Below are positions 24,129 to 33,203 of a stretch of 40,786 nt of DNA, piece by piece. The position numbers were made by a program, and so were the translations under genes. This DNA is from Algoriphagus antarcticus (lineage in GTDB: Bacteria; Bacteroidota; Bacteroidia; Cytophagales; Cyclobacteriaceae). The DNA lies in contig NZ_MSSW01000080.1 of assembly GCF_002150685.1 (NCBI RefSeq), forward strand, positions 1 through 40,786, given 5' to 3'. Positions within the stretch are counted from its first letter, which is position 1. Each line of letters begins with the position of its first letter. The notes under the pieces were generated by a model, which did no database searches, was not told the origin of the DNA, and saw only the letters and a list, made by a program, of their open reading frames with translations.

Positions 24129-25194
24129 CTTGCTCCGGATTTATTTTCTTTTTCTTAAAAAACACCTGCTTCACCCAGCGCGGAAGGAAAAATGCCCCCA
24201 AAATCAAATATGGATAGTAAGAAAGAAGTCTCCACAAAATGCTCGTAACGAAGGTATAATTTGTCAAGAATTCAGTAAAGAATTGACCAAAGAAAAACTC
24301 CGCTGTTCCGCTACTGCCAGGAGTCGGTGAGATCATCATCACAATCCACATGATGACCTGTCTAGCAAAAACGATCACATGATCATATGCTGACAATGGC
24401 ACAAATGCGGAAATCAGTGCATTCAGCATCAGATATCTGGAACTCCAAATGAATATCGTCACTAGGGTGATTGGCAACCAATAATTCCATCTTTTGCCAG
24501 AAAGCTCTTTGGAAGCTTCAATGATCTGGTTACCATATTCCTGTGCGTCGTGCTTCCATTTACGCAGCCATTTGATCGAAAAAATCTTTATCAAAACCCA
24601 CTTGAAGACTCTAGGTCTATAGAACAATGCCGCAGCCATCACTAAACTGTAAGTAGCATAAAGTGAGTAAGAAATCCAGAAAACAGCCTCGAGGCTACTT
24701 TGAAGTTGTATTTCCAGTAATTTACTATCTGGAAAAATATATCCTTGAGCGAAAAAGAGAATAATAGGCGCACCTATTACAAAGAATAAGTTATCCAAAA
24801 TCGCGGTCACCATCACGTATGCAACTGCTCTTCCGAGTTTGATCCCTTCCTTGTTCAAGATAAAAATAGCAACTGCTGTCCCTCCCACCACGGATGGCGT
24901 CACTGCAGAAGCAAACTCCCAAAGGATGATGACATAAATGGAGCGCTTCCAAGTCAATTGCCTGTCAGTGATCTCCCTTATTCGATACACATAGCCCACA
25001 TCTCTAAATAAGATCACAAAAATGGCAACGATAATCCAGGGAATGGATGCGTCAAAAACCCCGCTCAGAGAATCCTTATTGACCGATGGATCGAAGTAAA
25101 ACATGCCGAATACAATGGCAAGACCAATGATTACCGGCACCCAAATTTTATTCGGATTGAGTGTCTGAAAAATCTTTTTGTTATCCAATTTCAT
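24112..25194 (-). CDS. Lysylphosphatidylglycerol synthase TM-region / UPF0104 family membrane protein
   Basis: 360 residues with about eight membrane helices, matching the LPG_synthase_TM (AglD/UPF0104) family. Seen features include WEFASAVTPSVVGGTAVAIFIL near residue 95 and PTPGSSGTAEFFF near residue 300, both typical of the family. Related proteins move or modify lipids in the inner membrane; the substrate here is unknown. It lies three bases after the scpA stop codon and overlaps murF-alr by 17 bases, so the three form one operon. Confidence 0.85.
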   Translation of the reverse strand: MKLDNKKIFQTLNPNKIWVPVIIGLAIVFGMFYFDPSVNKDSLSGVFDASIPWIIVAIFVILFRDVGYVYRIREITDRQLTWKRSIYVIILWEFASAVTPSVVGGTAVAIFILNKEGIKLGRAVAYVMVTAILDNLFFVIGAPIILFFAQGYIFPDSKLLEIQLQSSLEAVFWISYSLYATYSLVMAAALFYRPRVFKWVLIKIFSIKWLRKWKHDAQEYGNQIIEASKELSGKRWNYWLPITLVTIFIWSSRYLMLNALISAFVPLSAYDHVIVFARQVIMWIVMMISPTPGSSGTAEFFFGQFFTEFLTNYTFVTSILWRLLSYYPYLILGAFFLPRWVKQVFFKKKKINPEQDVSGN

Positions 25195-25197
25195 ACG

Positions 25198-25947
25198 CTA
25201 GACAGCAACTATTGGCTCAGTCTTTTCCACCCAAAAGTTATTGAAACCATCTCCTATGACGATGGTAACCAAGGAAAGTTGAAGTAATTCTAAAATTGCT
25301 AGAAAGGTATAAATCACAAAAATTTTATCGGGTTTGTAGCTGATGAATTCAGCGAATGGTACTTTTTTCTTAAAACTGATTTTCTCCAAGACGAAGTCTT
25401 TTTGCTGGGCAATAGTATATGGATACTGGATTACGGTGTGTTTTGTTTCATCCACACGTGATGCCATTTTGGCCATAGTCCGCTGGAAAACTTTCAGCAG
25501 TTTATACAAATCCATATCCTGCATTTCCGCATCCACATCATCTACTTTGCTAAGTACTTTCAATTCCGCCTCGATATTTCCTCGCTTTTGCTTTGACATC
25601 TCTTCTGCTTCCATGGAGGAAAGCTCCTCGATGACAGACTTGTACTTTTTGTATTCCAGTAGATTCCTGATCAATTCCTCGCGAGGATCTATCTCCTCGC
25701 CAGCTTCATTAAGATCTGGTCTTGGCAAAAGCATTCGAGATTTAATCTTCATCAGCGTAGCTGCAAAGAGAATAAAATCACTGGCGAGTTCCATTTCCAA
25801 TTGCTCCATCTGATGCACATAATCTAGGAAGTCATTGGTAATCTTGGAAATAGGAATGTCATAAATATCCAGTTCATCACGCTCGATGAAGAAGAGCATC
25901 AGGTCAAAAGGACCTTCGAAGAGTGGTATTTTGATTTCGAAACTCAA
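25198..25947 (-). CDS. scpA: Segregation and condensation protein A
   Basis: A 249-residue kleisin. The N-terminal FEGPFDLMLFFIERDELDIYDIPISKIT block and the FILFAATLMKIKSRMLLPR helix are diagnostic of ScpA. The C-terminal winged helix (about 185-240) should contact SMC. It acts with SMC and ScpB in chromosome compaction; neither gene is in the window. The start is TTG at 25947: an in-frame stop lies 15 bases before it and no ATG is available. It heads the scpA, flippase-like, murF-alr operon. A -7-like TATCTTTG box is on the minus strand at 25995-25988. Confidence 0.92.
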   Translation of the reverse strand: MSFEIKIPLFEGPFDLMLFFIERDELDIYDIPISKITNDFLDYVHQMEQLEMELASDFILFAATLMKIKSRMLLPRPDLNEAGEEIDPREELIRNLLEYKKYKSVIEELSSMEAEEMSKQKRGNIEAELKVLSKVDDVDAEMQDMDLYKLLKVFQRTMAKMASRVDETKHTVIQYPYTIAQQKDFVLEKISFKKKVPFAEFISYKPDKIFVIYTFLAILELLQLSLVTIVIGDGFNNFWVEKTEPIVAV

Positions 25948-25995
25948 TGGATATCTAAATTATTGGTTAATTTTGCCACCTTGTAGCCAAAGATA

Positions 25996-26019
25996 TTCAA
26001 TTAAGCTAAATTAATTGAA
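25996..26019. promoter_or_regulatory. Perfect dyad in the scpA/dxs divergent intergenic region
   Basis: TTCAATTAA (25996-26004) and TTAATTGAA (26011-26019) pair exactly across six bases. The dyad lies just upstream of the candidate -7 box of scpA. It may be an operator, or chance in AT-rich sequence. Confidence 0.35.
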
Positions 26020-26124
26020 AACGGCAGGAGAAAGAGGCAATCGCCTTTTGACCAAATTACTTGATCGGAAAAACAAAGGAGCATAGTTGTTGTTATTCTA
26101 CTTTGACCACATTACCGCTGTAAA

Positions 26125-28041
26125 ATGCTGATTGAACCAGGAGAATTATTAGCCCAAATAAATAGCCCCGCTGACCTTAAAAAGTTTCCGAAGGAAAAAC
26201 TAGTACAAATCTGCGATGAACTTCGACAGTTCATTATTGATAATGTATCTGTTTACGGAGGACATTTTAGCGCTAGTCTTGGAGTAGTTGAGCTTACAGT
26301 TGCCCTTCATTATGTACTTAATACCCCAGAAGATCAGTTAGTCTGGGATGTAGGGCATCAGGCTTATGGCCATAAAATTCTGACAGAAAGAAGAGAACGG
26401 TTTCATACCAACCGTCTTTACGGTGGCCTTTCAGGTTTCCCTAAAAGAAAAGAAAGCGAATACGATACATTTGGAGTAGGTCATTCCAGCACATCTATTT
26501 CTGCTGCATTGGGAATGGCCGTAGCTTCGCAATACAGAGGACTTACTAAAAAGCAGCACGTAGCTGTGATCGGTGATGGATCCATGACTGGTGGAATGGC
26601 GTTCGAAGCCATGAACCATGCAGGAGTGGCAGACACAAACTTGTTGATCATCCTGAATGATAATTGCATGGCAATCGATCCAAATGTCGGTGCGCTGAAA
26701 GATTATTTAACAGATATCACTACCTCAAAAACCTACAACAAAGCAAAGGATGAGGTTTGGAAGATTTTAGGCAAACTGAGCAAGTTTGGAACAAGCGCTC
26801 AGGATGTAATTTCCAAAGTAGAAGGGGGAATCAAATCCACTTTACTTCATCAAAGCAATCTATTCGAATCATTAAATCTCCGATACTTCGGTCCGGTTGA
26901 CGGCCATGATGTCAATCATCTGGCAGAAGTGCTGAAAGATCTGAAAGACATTCCAGGACCAAAAATCCTTCATTGTGTCACGATGAAAGGGAAAGGATAT
27001 GGCCCTGCAGAAAAAGGTAATCAAACGACTTGGCATGCGCCGGGGGCATTTGATAAAGTAACTGGGGAAATATATAAAACGACTCCCACTACTCCACAAG
27101 CTCCAAAATATCAGGACGTTTTTGGACATACCTTGGTGGAATTGGCTGAGCTAGACGATAGAATCATGGGCGTGACTCCAGCGATGCCTTCTGGTTCGTC
27201 TATGAATATTATGATGAAAGCGATGCCAAATCGGGCATTTGATGTGGGAATTGCCGAGCAACATGCCGTGACTTTCTCCGCTGGATTGGCTACACAAGGA
27301 CTCGTTCCTTTCTGCAATATCTATTCTACTTTCATGCAGCGTGCATACGATCAGGTCGTACATGATGTGTGTTTACAAAATCTACCCGTTGTATTTTGTT
27401 TAGATAGAGCGGGATTTGCTGGCGCTGATGGACCTACACACCACGGTGCTTATGATATCGCATACTTCCGTTGTATTCCCAACCTAGTGGTGTCAGCACC
27501 TATGAATGAGGAAGAGCTGCGAAACATGATGTATTCGGCTTCGATTCACAATGGTCCATATTCTATCCGATATCCAAGAGGTAAAGGTGTGATGCCAGAG
27601 TGGAAAACGCCGTTTGAGAAGATTCCATTAGGCCAAGGTAGAATCGTAAAAGAAGGCGAAGAGATCGCAATCCTAACGATTGGACACATTGGAAACTATG
27701 CGGTAGAAGCCTGCGAAAAACTTGAAAAAGAGGGTTTAAATCCAGCACAATACGATATGCGATTCGTGAAACCTCTAGATGCAGAGCTACTTCATGAGAT
27801 TTTTGGCAAATTCAAAAAGGTAATCACGGTAGAGGATGGTTGCCTGATGGGCGGATTTGGTTCGGCTGTGATCGAGTGGATGATAGATCATGGGTATCAA
27901 TCTCAAGTGAAGCGTCTGGGTATTCCTGACGATATCATTGAGCATGGAGAACAGGATGAGCTGCATAGAGAATGCGGTTTTGATCCAGAAGGTATAGCTG
28001 AAGCCGTTAGAGAAATGGCTGAAGTTTCCAAAACAGTTTAA
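26125..28041 (+). CDS. dxs: 1-deoxy-D-xylulose-5-phosphate synthase
   Basis: 638 residues, full length. It condenses pyruvate and glyceraldehyde 3-phosphate with thiamine diphosphate, the first step of the MEP isoprenoid pathway. The TPP domain has WDVGHQAYGHKIL (74-86, H79) and the GDGSMTGG motif (150-157). The pyrimidine domain has DVGIAEQHAVTFSAGLA near residue 375. The C-terminal transketolase domain follows. It is a soluble dimer. The alpha/beta hydrolase gene begins four bases after its stop. It is divergent from scpA. It depends on TPP, the cofactor sensed by the switch at 2537. Confidence 0.96.
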   Translation: MLIEPGELLAQINSPADLKKFPKEKLVQICDELRQFIIDNVSVYGGHFSASLGVVELTVALHYVLNTPEDQLVWDVGHQAYGHKILTERRERFHTNRLYGGLSGFPKRKESEYDTFGVGHSSTSISAALGMAVASQYRGLTKKQHVAVIGDGSMTGGMAFEAMNHAGVADTNLLIILNDNCMAIDPNVGALKDYLTDITTSKTYNKAKDEVWKILGKLSKFGTSAQDVISKVEGGIKSTLLHQSNLFESLNLRYFGPVDGHDVNHLAEVLKDLKDIPGPKILHCVTMKGKGYGPAEKGNQTTWHAPGAFDKVTGEIYKTTPTTPQAPKYQDVFGHTLVELAELDDRIMGVTPAMPSGSSMNIMMKAMPNRAFDVGIAEQHAVTFSAGLATQGLVPFCNIYSTFMQRAYDQVVHDVCLQNLPVVFCLDRAGFAGADGPTHHGAYDIAYFRCIPNLVVSAPMNEEELRNMMYSASIHNGPYSIRYPRGKGVMPEWKTPFEKIPLGQGRIVKEGEEIAILTIGHIGNYAVEACEKLEKEGLNPAQYDMRFVKPLDAELLHEIFGKFKKVITVEDGCLMGGFGSAVIEWMIDHGYQSQVKRLGIPDDIIEHGEQDELHRECGFDPEGIAEAVREMAEVSKTV

Positions 28042-28045
28042 ACAA

Positions 28046-28816
28046 ATGTCTGCTATTCATTTTTTTGAAAAAGGTAAAGGTCAGCCTGTTGTACTGATTC
28101 ATGGTTTCTGTGAAATTGGGGAGATGTGGAGGGGTTTTGCGGAAGTTTTATCTACTGATTTTAGAGTGATTTGTCCAGACCTTCCAGGTTGTGGCGGATC
28201 TCCTATTAGTTCAAATTCTATTTCGCTAGAGGAAGTTGCTATTCTCTTGGAAGAGTGGATGGAAGAAAATAATATCCAAGATCCTATCGTCATTGGCCAT
28301 TCCCTTGGTGGATATGTCACGCTAGCTTTGCTAGAACTCATGGGGTCTAAACTCAAAGCAGTAGGACTATTTCATTCCACTGCTTTTGCGGATGACGAAG
28401 AAAAAAAGGGAATGCGAGATCGCACTGTTATTTTTCTGAAAAAGCACGGTGTAAATACCTTCGTAACTTCTTTTGTTCCACCACTTTTTCCTGAGGAAAG
28501 AAGAGATGAATTAGCTAATGAAATCAATCAAGCTATAGCCCAGGCAAAGAATTGTAGCTTAGATGGATTAATCGCATTCACCAAGGCGATGCGAGATCGC
28601 AAGGATCGATTTGAGGTGTTAGAGAATTTCTCAGGGCTAAAATTGATGATCGCTGGCACACTAGATGGCGCGGTAAAAATCGATGCTAGTCGAAAGCATA
28701 AATCAGCAATCACCGACTACTTCGAACTTGAAGACACAGGTCACGTCGGAATGATCGAACGAAAAGAGGAGACTTTGAAAATGGTGAGGGAGTTTTGTGA
28801 GCGAATTATCCAATAA
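28046..28816 (+). CDS. Alpha/beta hydrolase
   Basis: 256 residues, one alpha/beta hydrolase domain. The oxyanion region is VVLIHGF (15-21) and the nucleophile elbow is GHSLGG (84-89, S86). An acid in AGTLDGAVK near residue 213 and a His in EDTGHVGM near residue 235 complete a plausible triad. No signal peptide. It follows dxs by four bases and is surely co-transcribed with it; a link to isoprenoid metabolism is not shown by the sequence. The 3' end overlaps the convergent HEPN gene by 11 bases. Confidence 0.88.
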   Translation: MSAIHFFEKGKGQPVVLIHGFCEIGEMWRGFAEVLSTDFRVICPDLPGCGGSPISSNSISLEEVAILLEEWMEENNIQDPIVIGHSLGGYVTLALLELMGSKLKAVGLFHSTAFADDEEKKGMRDRTVIFLKKHGVNTFVTSFVPPLFPEERRDELANEINQAIAQAKNCSLDGLIAFTKAMRDRKDRFEVLENFSGLKLMIAGTLDGAVKIDASRKHKSAITDYFELEDTGHVGMIERKEETLKMVREFCERIIQ

Positions 28817-29192
28817 CTTTTTCTACTTCAGAAATTAAGGCTTTCACTTTTTCTATATATGGAAATACGGTCTCTCTATCAAAGTCAAATAGGTCATCGT
28901 AGTCGCCTTTTTGCCTCCAAGTGAAAAGTTGAGAATATATTTTTCCATGCTCCTTATCGATTATCCCTGTTTTTATAAATAGGGCAGAAAACACGGTTTT
29001 TACACCATTGTGAGTGTAGGAATCTTGATTTTTTAGGATGATTAATGCTGATACTGCGTAGAAAGCAGCATAATAAAGTCTATTAATTGCCGAATTCCAC
29101 TTATTGTTTTCCGCAAGAAGTAACGCATCATCAAAAGTTTCGCGAGAACGGGCTAAGCGGTATTTAACAAGGTCGGATTTAGATGCACTCAT
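28806..29192 (-). CDS. HEPN domain protein of a MNT/HEPN pair
   Basis: A 128-residue, all-helical protein. The core NRLYYAAFYAVSALI (38-52) is the HEPN helix. Many active HEPN RNases carry R-x4-6-H in this place; here the residue after R39 and the aromatic stretch is not His, so RNase activity is doubtful. It overlaps the upstream nucleotidyltransferase gene by ATGA, the arrangement typical of MNT/HEPN toxin-antitoxin pairs. Assigning it as toxin follows the family; this member might be inactive. Confidence 0.85.
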   Translation of the reverse strand: MSASKSDLVKYRLARSRETFDDALLLAENNKWNSAINRLYYAAFYAVSALIILKNQDSYTHNGVKTVFSALFIKTGIIDKEHGKIYSQLFTWRQKGDYDDLFDFDRETVFPYIEKVKALISEVEKVIG

Positions 29193-29509
29193 TTTATTCG
29201 AATTGCTCCCTTTGCTATTCTCTTAAATAAAGGCGTAAAGGATCGCGTCTTATCCCAGACACTTTTAGAATATATTATAGGTGAGATAACTGCACCTGTG
29301 CGAAGTTCCAGCTCATAAAAATCATCCATTATTTCGAGTTCTTTTTCTAAAGGAACAATGTCAGAATCGAACAACAAAAGTATATCCCAATCTGAGAGGC
29401 TTTTAGCAGAACCATCAGTCTGAGAACCGAAAAGGTACAGTTCTGAATCGGGATACTTAGCTGTAGCTAAGTCCACAATTCCTTTTACAATTTTATCTTT
29501 ATCAGACAT
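29189..29509 (-). CDS. MNT-type nucleotidyltransferase of a MNT/HEPN pair
   Basis: 106 residues from the ATG at 29509; the frame extends two codons to a TTG at 29515. The motif GSx10DxD is complete at residues 28-42 (GSQTDGSAKSLSDWD, with D40 and D42 as metal ligands). In known pairs such proteins add AMP to the HEPN partner's Tyr and so neutralise it. The overlap with the HEPN gene implies translational coupling. A TATTTTTG box (minus strand 29520-29513) precedes the ATG by only three bases, so transcription may begin at or near the start codon. Confidence 0.87.
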   Translation of the reverse strand: MSDKDKIVKGIVDLATAKYPDSELYLFGSQTDGSAKSLSDWDILLLFDSDIVPLEKELEIMDDFYELELRTGAVISPIIYSKSVWDKTRSFTPLFKRIAKGAIRIK

Positions 29510-29584
29510 ATACAAAAATAGTAGAAATTGTGGGGATTGAGTAATTCCTTAATAAGTGAAGGAAACTTTGAAAGGGTTTCCAGA

Positions 29585-29863
29585 CTAAATTTCTCCCTTT
29601 CGCAAACTGGAAATAGGGAAAATCAAGTCGTAATTGTTCCAGTTAATATTTCCATCAATCACCTCAAAGTCAGCAAAAAGTTTTTGATCCAAATATTTTT
29701 TAATCTCAGGATGTGATGACTTTTCAAGAAACCCCTGAAAATCTACAACGCTCTCCACTCTATCAGAAAATATGATCTTGATTCTAAATTCGCCCAAATA
29801 TTCAGCAGAATCTACTGACAACAACTCTTGTAAATCTTCGCTATAATTAACTGTTACCTTCAT
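29585..29863 (-). CDS. DUF2442 domain protein
   Basis: 92 residues, one DUF2442 domain, with the pattern EYLGEFRIKIIFSDRVESVVDF, then LFADFEVIDGNINWNNYDLIFP. In other genomes DUF2442 genes often follow DUF4160 genes and are suspected toxin-antitoxin-like pairs; no DUF4160 gene is here. It is the second small accessory gene next to the MNT/HEPN pair. The function is unknown. Confidence 0.78.
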   Translation of the reverse strand: MKVTVNYSEDLQELLSVDSAEYLGEFRIKIIFSDRVESVVDFQGFLEKSSHPEIKKYLDQKLFADFEVIDGNINWNNYDLIFPISSLRKGEI

Positions 29864-29955
29864 TTGATTAACTTTGGTGTTTTTTCAAGCGGGCCTTGAA
29901 TTCGCTCAGATCACCTCAAATAGAACTAAGAGAGGAACGGATAAAAGCTTGACTA

Positions 29956-30735
29956 TTATTTATTTCTTTGATTCATGTATTCGGTAAAATTCCAGCCAAC
30001 CATTATCCTATTCTCTGCTTTTGTTCTTTCAGGATTCTGCTCGATAAATTCATCATAATAATACCCTTCACATTCAACAGTCTTATAATAATAGTTCAAC
30101 AATTCTATTAGCGATTCTTTGTCGAATAGTCCATCAGTTCCCATCTCTTCTGGAATTTTACTTTGAAGTATCGGCTGGATTATCAAAAGGGATTGTAGAT
30201 CCAATTTAAACATTCCAATGTCATTAGAATGGAAGTTCAATATTTCAGACGAATCGCCATCTTTCATCATTTGGACTTTAACAGAAAAACCGCCAGTTGA
30301 AAAGGTTCTTAAATTTTGCCATCCTTTACAGATGTTGAAAGAATCTATTCTAATTTTTTCTTCTTCTATTTTGAATGTAGTTTTATACGATGAGTTTGGT
30401 AAGCCTAAATTGGAAATATCAACACCCAACTCATCCAACAAAAATTCAGATTTTTTTGTCGATACCCAATTGTTGAACTTTTCAAGTTGTTGGGATTCGA
30501 TTACAATTGGTTCTTGAAGTTTAACTTTCTTTTTTTTCTTGTATTGGTTTGTGTAATAATCGGCACTGAGAGATTTAGAGCCTTCTGAAACAAAGGCAAT
30601 TTCGAAAACCTGAGGACCATACTTGGTCGGTGGCTCATCTGAGAGCATAACCTGAACGAAAATTGATTCGATATCCTGGCCAAAAACTAATAGTGGAAAA
30701 GATATGAAAAGCAGTATTATCAAAGTCTTATTCAT
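29956..30735 (-). CDS. Secreted hypothetical protein
   Basis: 259 residues that I do not recognise. Residues 1-19 form a signal peptide (LIILLFISFPLLVFGQ), so it is periplasmic or outer-membrane associated. The mature protein is hydrophilic, with no repeats or cysteine pattern; a Lys-rich stretch KKKKKVKL lies near residue 68. It starts 36 bases after the end of the GAF-type reductase gene, on the same strand, and may belong to that operon or read from its own promoter. Confidence 0.65.
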   Translation of the reverse strand: MNKTLIILLFISFPLLVFGQDIESIFVQVMLSDEPPTKYGPQVFEIAFVSEGSKSLSADYYTNQYKKKKKVKLQEPIVIESQQLEKFNNWVSTKKSEFLLDELGVDISNLGLPNSSYKTTFKIEEEKIRIDSFNICKGWQNLRTFSTGGFSVKVQMMKDGDSSEILNFHSNDIGMFKLDLQSLLIIQPILQSKIPEEMGTDGLFDKESLIELLNYYYKTVECEGYYYDEFIEQNPERTKAENRIMVGWNFTEYMNQRNK

Positions 30736-30771
30736 ATAGAATTATAGCTATCTATCAGATATCAAACAAAA

Positions 30772-31254
30772 TCAAAGCTGACTCCCCAACACCCCCATCA
30801 ACCTCTCCAAATACTCCTGATCCACGGCATCAAAATCATCCAATTGATCGGAATCCACATCGAGTACCATGGCGACTTGTTCCCCTCTAAAAACAGGGAC
30901 TACAATCTCAGACTTGGAAGCAGAACTGCAGGCGATATGACCTGGGAAAGCATCCACATCAGGAACCAACATAGTTTTGCCTTCTTGGCAAGCCGTACCG
31001 CAAACGCCTTTTCCCAAAGAAATCCTAGTGCAAGCAATCGGTCCCTGAAAAGGACCAAGTACTAACTGATTCTCTTTGACCAGATAAAACCCAACCCAAA
31101 AGAAGTCAAAAGCCTCTTTTAGCGCCGCGGAAATATTGGCAAGATTTGCATAAAGGTCAGGTTCGCCAGAGATCAAGGCTTCGATTTGCGGCAAAATTGC
31201 TCCGTATTTTTCGGCTTTTGTAGCCAACTCAGGAATGTATAGATTTTCAGACAT
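30772..31254 (-). CDS. msrC: Free methionine-(R)-sulfoxide reductase (GAF type)
   Basis: A 160-residue GAF-domain enzyme that reduces free L-methionine-(R)-sulfoxide. Cysteines C75 (PIACTRI), C85 (GKGVCGTAC) and C109 (GHIACSS) align by spacing with the three redox cysteines of E. coli fRMsr, and C89 adds a fourth. FFWVGFYLV (51-59) and VLDVDSDQLDDFD are strong family marks. It is cytoplasmic. Its start overlaps the ribD end by eight bases, so it is co-translated with riboflavin synthesis; a shared redox purpose is inference. Confidence 0.9.
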   Translation of the reverse strand: MSENLYIPELATKAEKYGAILPQIEALISGEPDLYANLANISAALKEAFDFFWVGFYLVKENQLVLGPFQGPIACTRISLGKGVCGTACQEGKTMLVPDVDAFPGHIACSSASKSEIVVPVFRGEQVAMVLDVDSDQLDDFDAVDQEYLERLMGVLGSQL

Positions 31255-32272
31255 GATGATAAATTCTTAAGGTATCTTCCAAGATTTCTATTGTCTCGGA
31301 AACAGGGGTAGGAGGAACAGGAGCTGCTATTCCGCTACCAAATTTGTTACTGCTTGTAAACACACGCGCTTCGTCCCATAGTTCGGATGCCAAAAATTTA
31401 TTCAATGAATAACTCCCTCCTTCGATAATTACACTTTGAATGTTTCGCTTGTAAAGATCTTCCAAAATATCCCTAATCTGAAAATTAGGGATCAATTTGA
31501 CATATTCAAGCGTTCCTCTCACTTCAGCTTTCTGTGTATTATAGCAAATCGTAGGCACTGCTTCATCAAACAGTTTGAGTGAATTGGGAAGCTCCAACTT
31601 GCTATCAATAACCAATCTGAGTGGGTTTTTGCCGACCCAATCTCTTACATTCAAAGCTGGATCATCGTATTTGGCAGTGTTTTTTCCCACCATTATCGCA
31701 TCTTCTTCAGCTCTCCATTTGTGGACTAGTTGACGGCTGGAAGCATTGGTGATCCACTTGGAAGAAAAGTCCTCTCTAGCCACAAAGCCATCCAGCGTCT
31801 GCGCCCATTTCAAAATGACATAAGGTCGCTTCTTTTCGATCTGGGTGAAAAAGCGTTTGTTTTGAATCCGAGCTTTTTGTTCTAAAAGACCTGTTTCCAC
31901 TTCAATACCCGCATCCTTCAGAATCTGAATCCCTTTTCCTCCTACTAATGGATTGGTGTCAAAAGCAGCAATTACTACCTTCTTGACCTTTTTCTCTACC
32001 AACAAATTAGCACAAGGGGGTGTTTTGCCGAAGTGAGAACAAGGTTCCAACGTCACATAAACGGTGGCTTCAGCCAGTAATTCTTGGTTTTTCACAGCAT
32101 TGACTGCATTGACTTCTGCATGTGCTTTGCCGTATTCCTGGTGGTAGCCTTCGCCAATAATCCTGTCCTGATGAACGATCACGCAACCCACCATGGGATT
32201 TGGACTTACTTTTCCCCTACCAAACTCAGCCAGTTCAAGGGATCTTAGCATGTATAGCTCGTCGGAAATCAT
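31247..32272 (-). CDS. ribD: Bifunctional riboflavin deaminase/reductase RibD
   Basis: 341 residues from the ATG at 32272; a TTG one codon earlier is the only upstream choice. The N-terminal cytidine-deaminase-like domain has the Zn ligands H51 and E53 (HAEVNAV) and C78 and C87 (PCSHFGKTPPC). The C-terminal reductase domain starts near residue 145 (PYVILKWAQTLDGFVA). It carries out the second and third steps of riboflavin synthesis: deamination, then NADPH reduction of the pyrimidine. Its start overlaps the lipoprotein gene stop by one base (TGATG). Other rib genes are not in the window. Confidence 0.95.
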   Translation of the reverse strand: MISDELYMLRSLELAEFGRGKVSPNPMVGCVIVHQDRIIGEGYHQEYGKAHAEVNAVNAVKNQELLAEATVYVTLEPCSHFGKTPPCANLLVEKKVKKVVIAAFDTNPLVGGKGIQILKDAGIEVETGLLEQKARIQNKRFFTQIEKKRPYVILKWAQTLDGFVAREDFSSKWITNASSRQLVHKWRAEEDAIMVGKNTAKYDDPALNVRDWVGKNPLRLVIDSKLELPNSLKLFDEAVPTICYNTQKAEVRGTLEYVKLIPNFQIRDILEDLYKRNIQSVIIEGGSYSLNKFLASELWDEARVFTSSNKFGSGIAAPVPPTPVSETIEILEDTLRIYHHV

Positions 32273-33069
32273 CAAGGCTTTTTCTTAAATGTGATTTGCT
32301 TGAGAACAGAAACCTCTCGCGCAACAACGTCTATATCGAAGATAGTGTCTAGGTAAAGATCGTCCTTGGCATCGAAGTAAATGCGGTAGGATCCTTCCGG
32401 AGCTTGGAAATTAAAATTCCCGGAAGCATCTACATGAGTGGAAACGCTGTCCTTTCCATCGCTTAAATAGATGGCAGGGTAAAGTGCCAAAGGTTTTAGA
32501 ATGCCACTAATTTGACCTGTACCAGTTCCTTTAATCAGAGTAAAAAATGGATCCAAATTATAAGTAAGCGGAGATTCGGAAACTTGCTTGATTGACTTTT
32601 CAAGATCTAAATCCAATATAATATCGTAGGATATCCCTTGCTCGATATCTATCGACGTGGTCAAATTAATTTCATTAAACGTTGGATCAGAAAGCGCCAA
32701 AACATAATTTTTCTCATCCAAAAACATAGAGTGATTGTCACCCAAGATGATTTTGGCACTGATAATCTGCCCGGTAGGTAATTCGTTTCTACCTAAAAGC
32801 AATTGATTCCCACCAACCAATTCACTCACTTTTACGCGCTTATCCCCAGATTTATATTCTAAGAAAAAAGTCTGGCTCTGCGTCTCTCTGCCCTCTACCA
32901 AAACTTCGATATCCACTCCTTCAATCTCTACGAAAACAGAATCCCATTTGGCAGGGCTGTCCACCAAAATGAGATTTAAAAGTGCCTTTGGACTAGAATC
33001 CGGATCTTCACAGGATGAGAAGATTAACACACAGATAATGGGAATTAGATAAAAATGCAGTTTTTTCAC
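32272..33069 (-). CDS. DUF4382 domain lipoprotein
   Basis: 265 residues with a lipoprotein signal (lipobox FSSC, C20). The DUF4382 domain spans about 29-165: LLNLILVDSPAKWDSVFVEIEGVDI, then VSELVGGNQLLLGRNELPTGQI. A carboxypeptidase-regulatory-like fold follows near 175-265 (GQISGILKPLALYPAIYL). It is anchored in the outer or inner membrane and of unknown function. The start is GTG at 33069. It heads the operon with ribD and the free-methionine-sulfoxide reductase, and is divergent from dgt. Confidence 0.85.
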   Translation of the reverse strand: MKKLHFYLIPIICVLIFSSCEDPDSSPKALLNLILVDSPAKWDSVFVEIEGVDIEVLVEGRETQSQTFFLEYKSGDKRVKVSELVGGNQLLLGRNELPTGQIISAKIILGDNHSMFLDEKNYVLALSDPTFNEINLTTSIDIEQGISYDIILDLDLEKSIKQVSESPLTYNLDPFFTLIKGTGTGQISGILKPLALYPAIYLSDGKDSVSTHVDASGNFNFQAPEGSYRIYFDAKDDLYLDTIFDIDVVAREVSVLKQITFKKKP

Positions 33070-33203
33070 AGGGTAAATTTAGTCCAAATCTTTTCAAACC
33101 GGGAAATCAAGTAAATCTACATAGGATTCGAAAAACGCACCCTTTAAGTTGTCAAAAATCTCAAATACTAACTGATTGTCTGAATAGCTTCCTATTTTTG
33201 GGC

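Noticed and set aside
33193..33200. TATTTTTG as the dgt promoter -7 box
   Set aside because: It matches TAnnTTTG but ends three bases before the ATG and has no TTG at the right distance; it would require a leaderless message.
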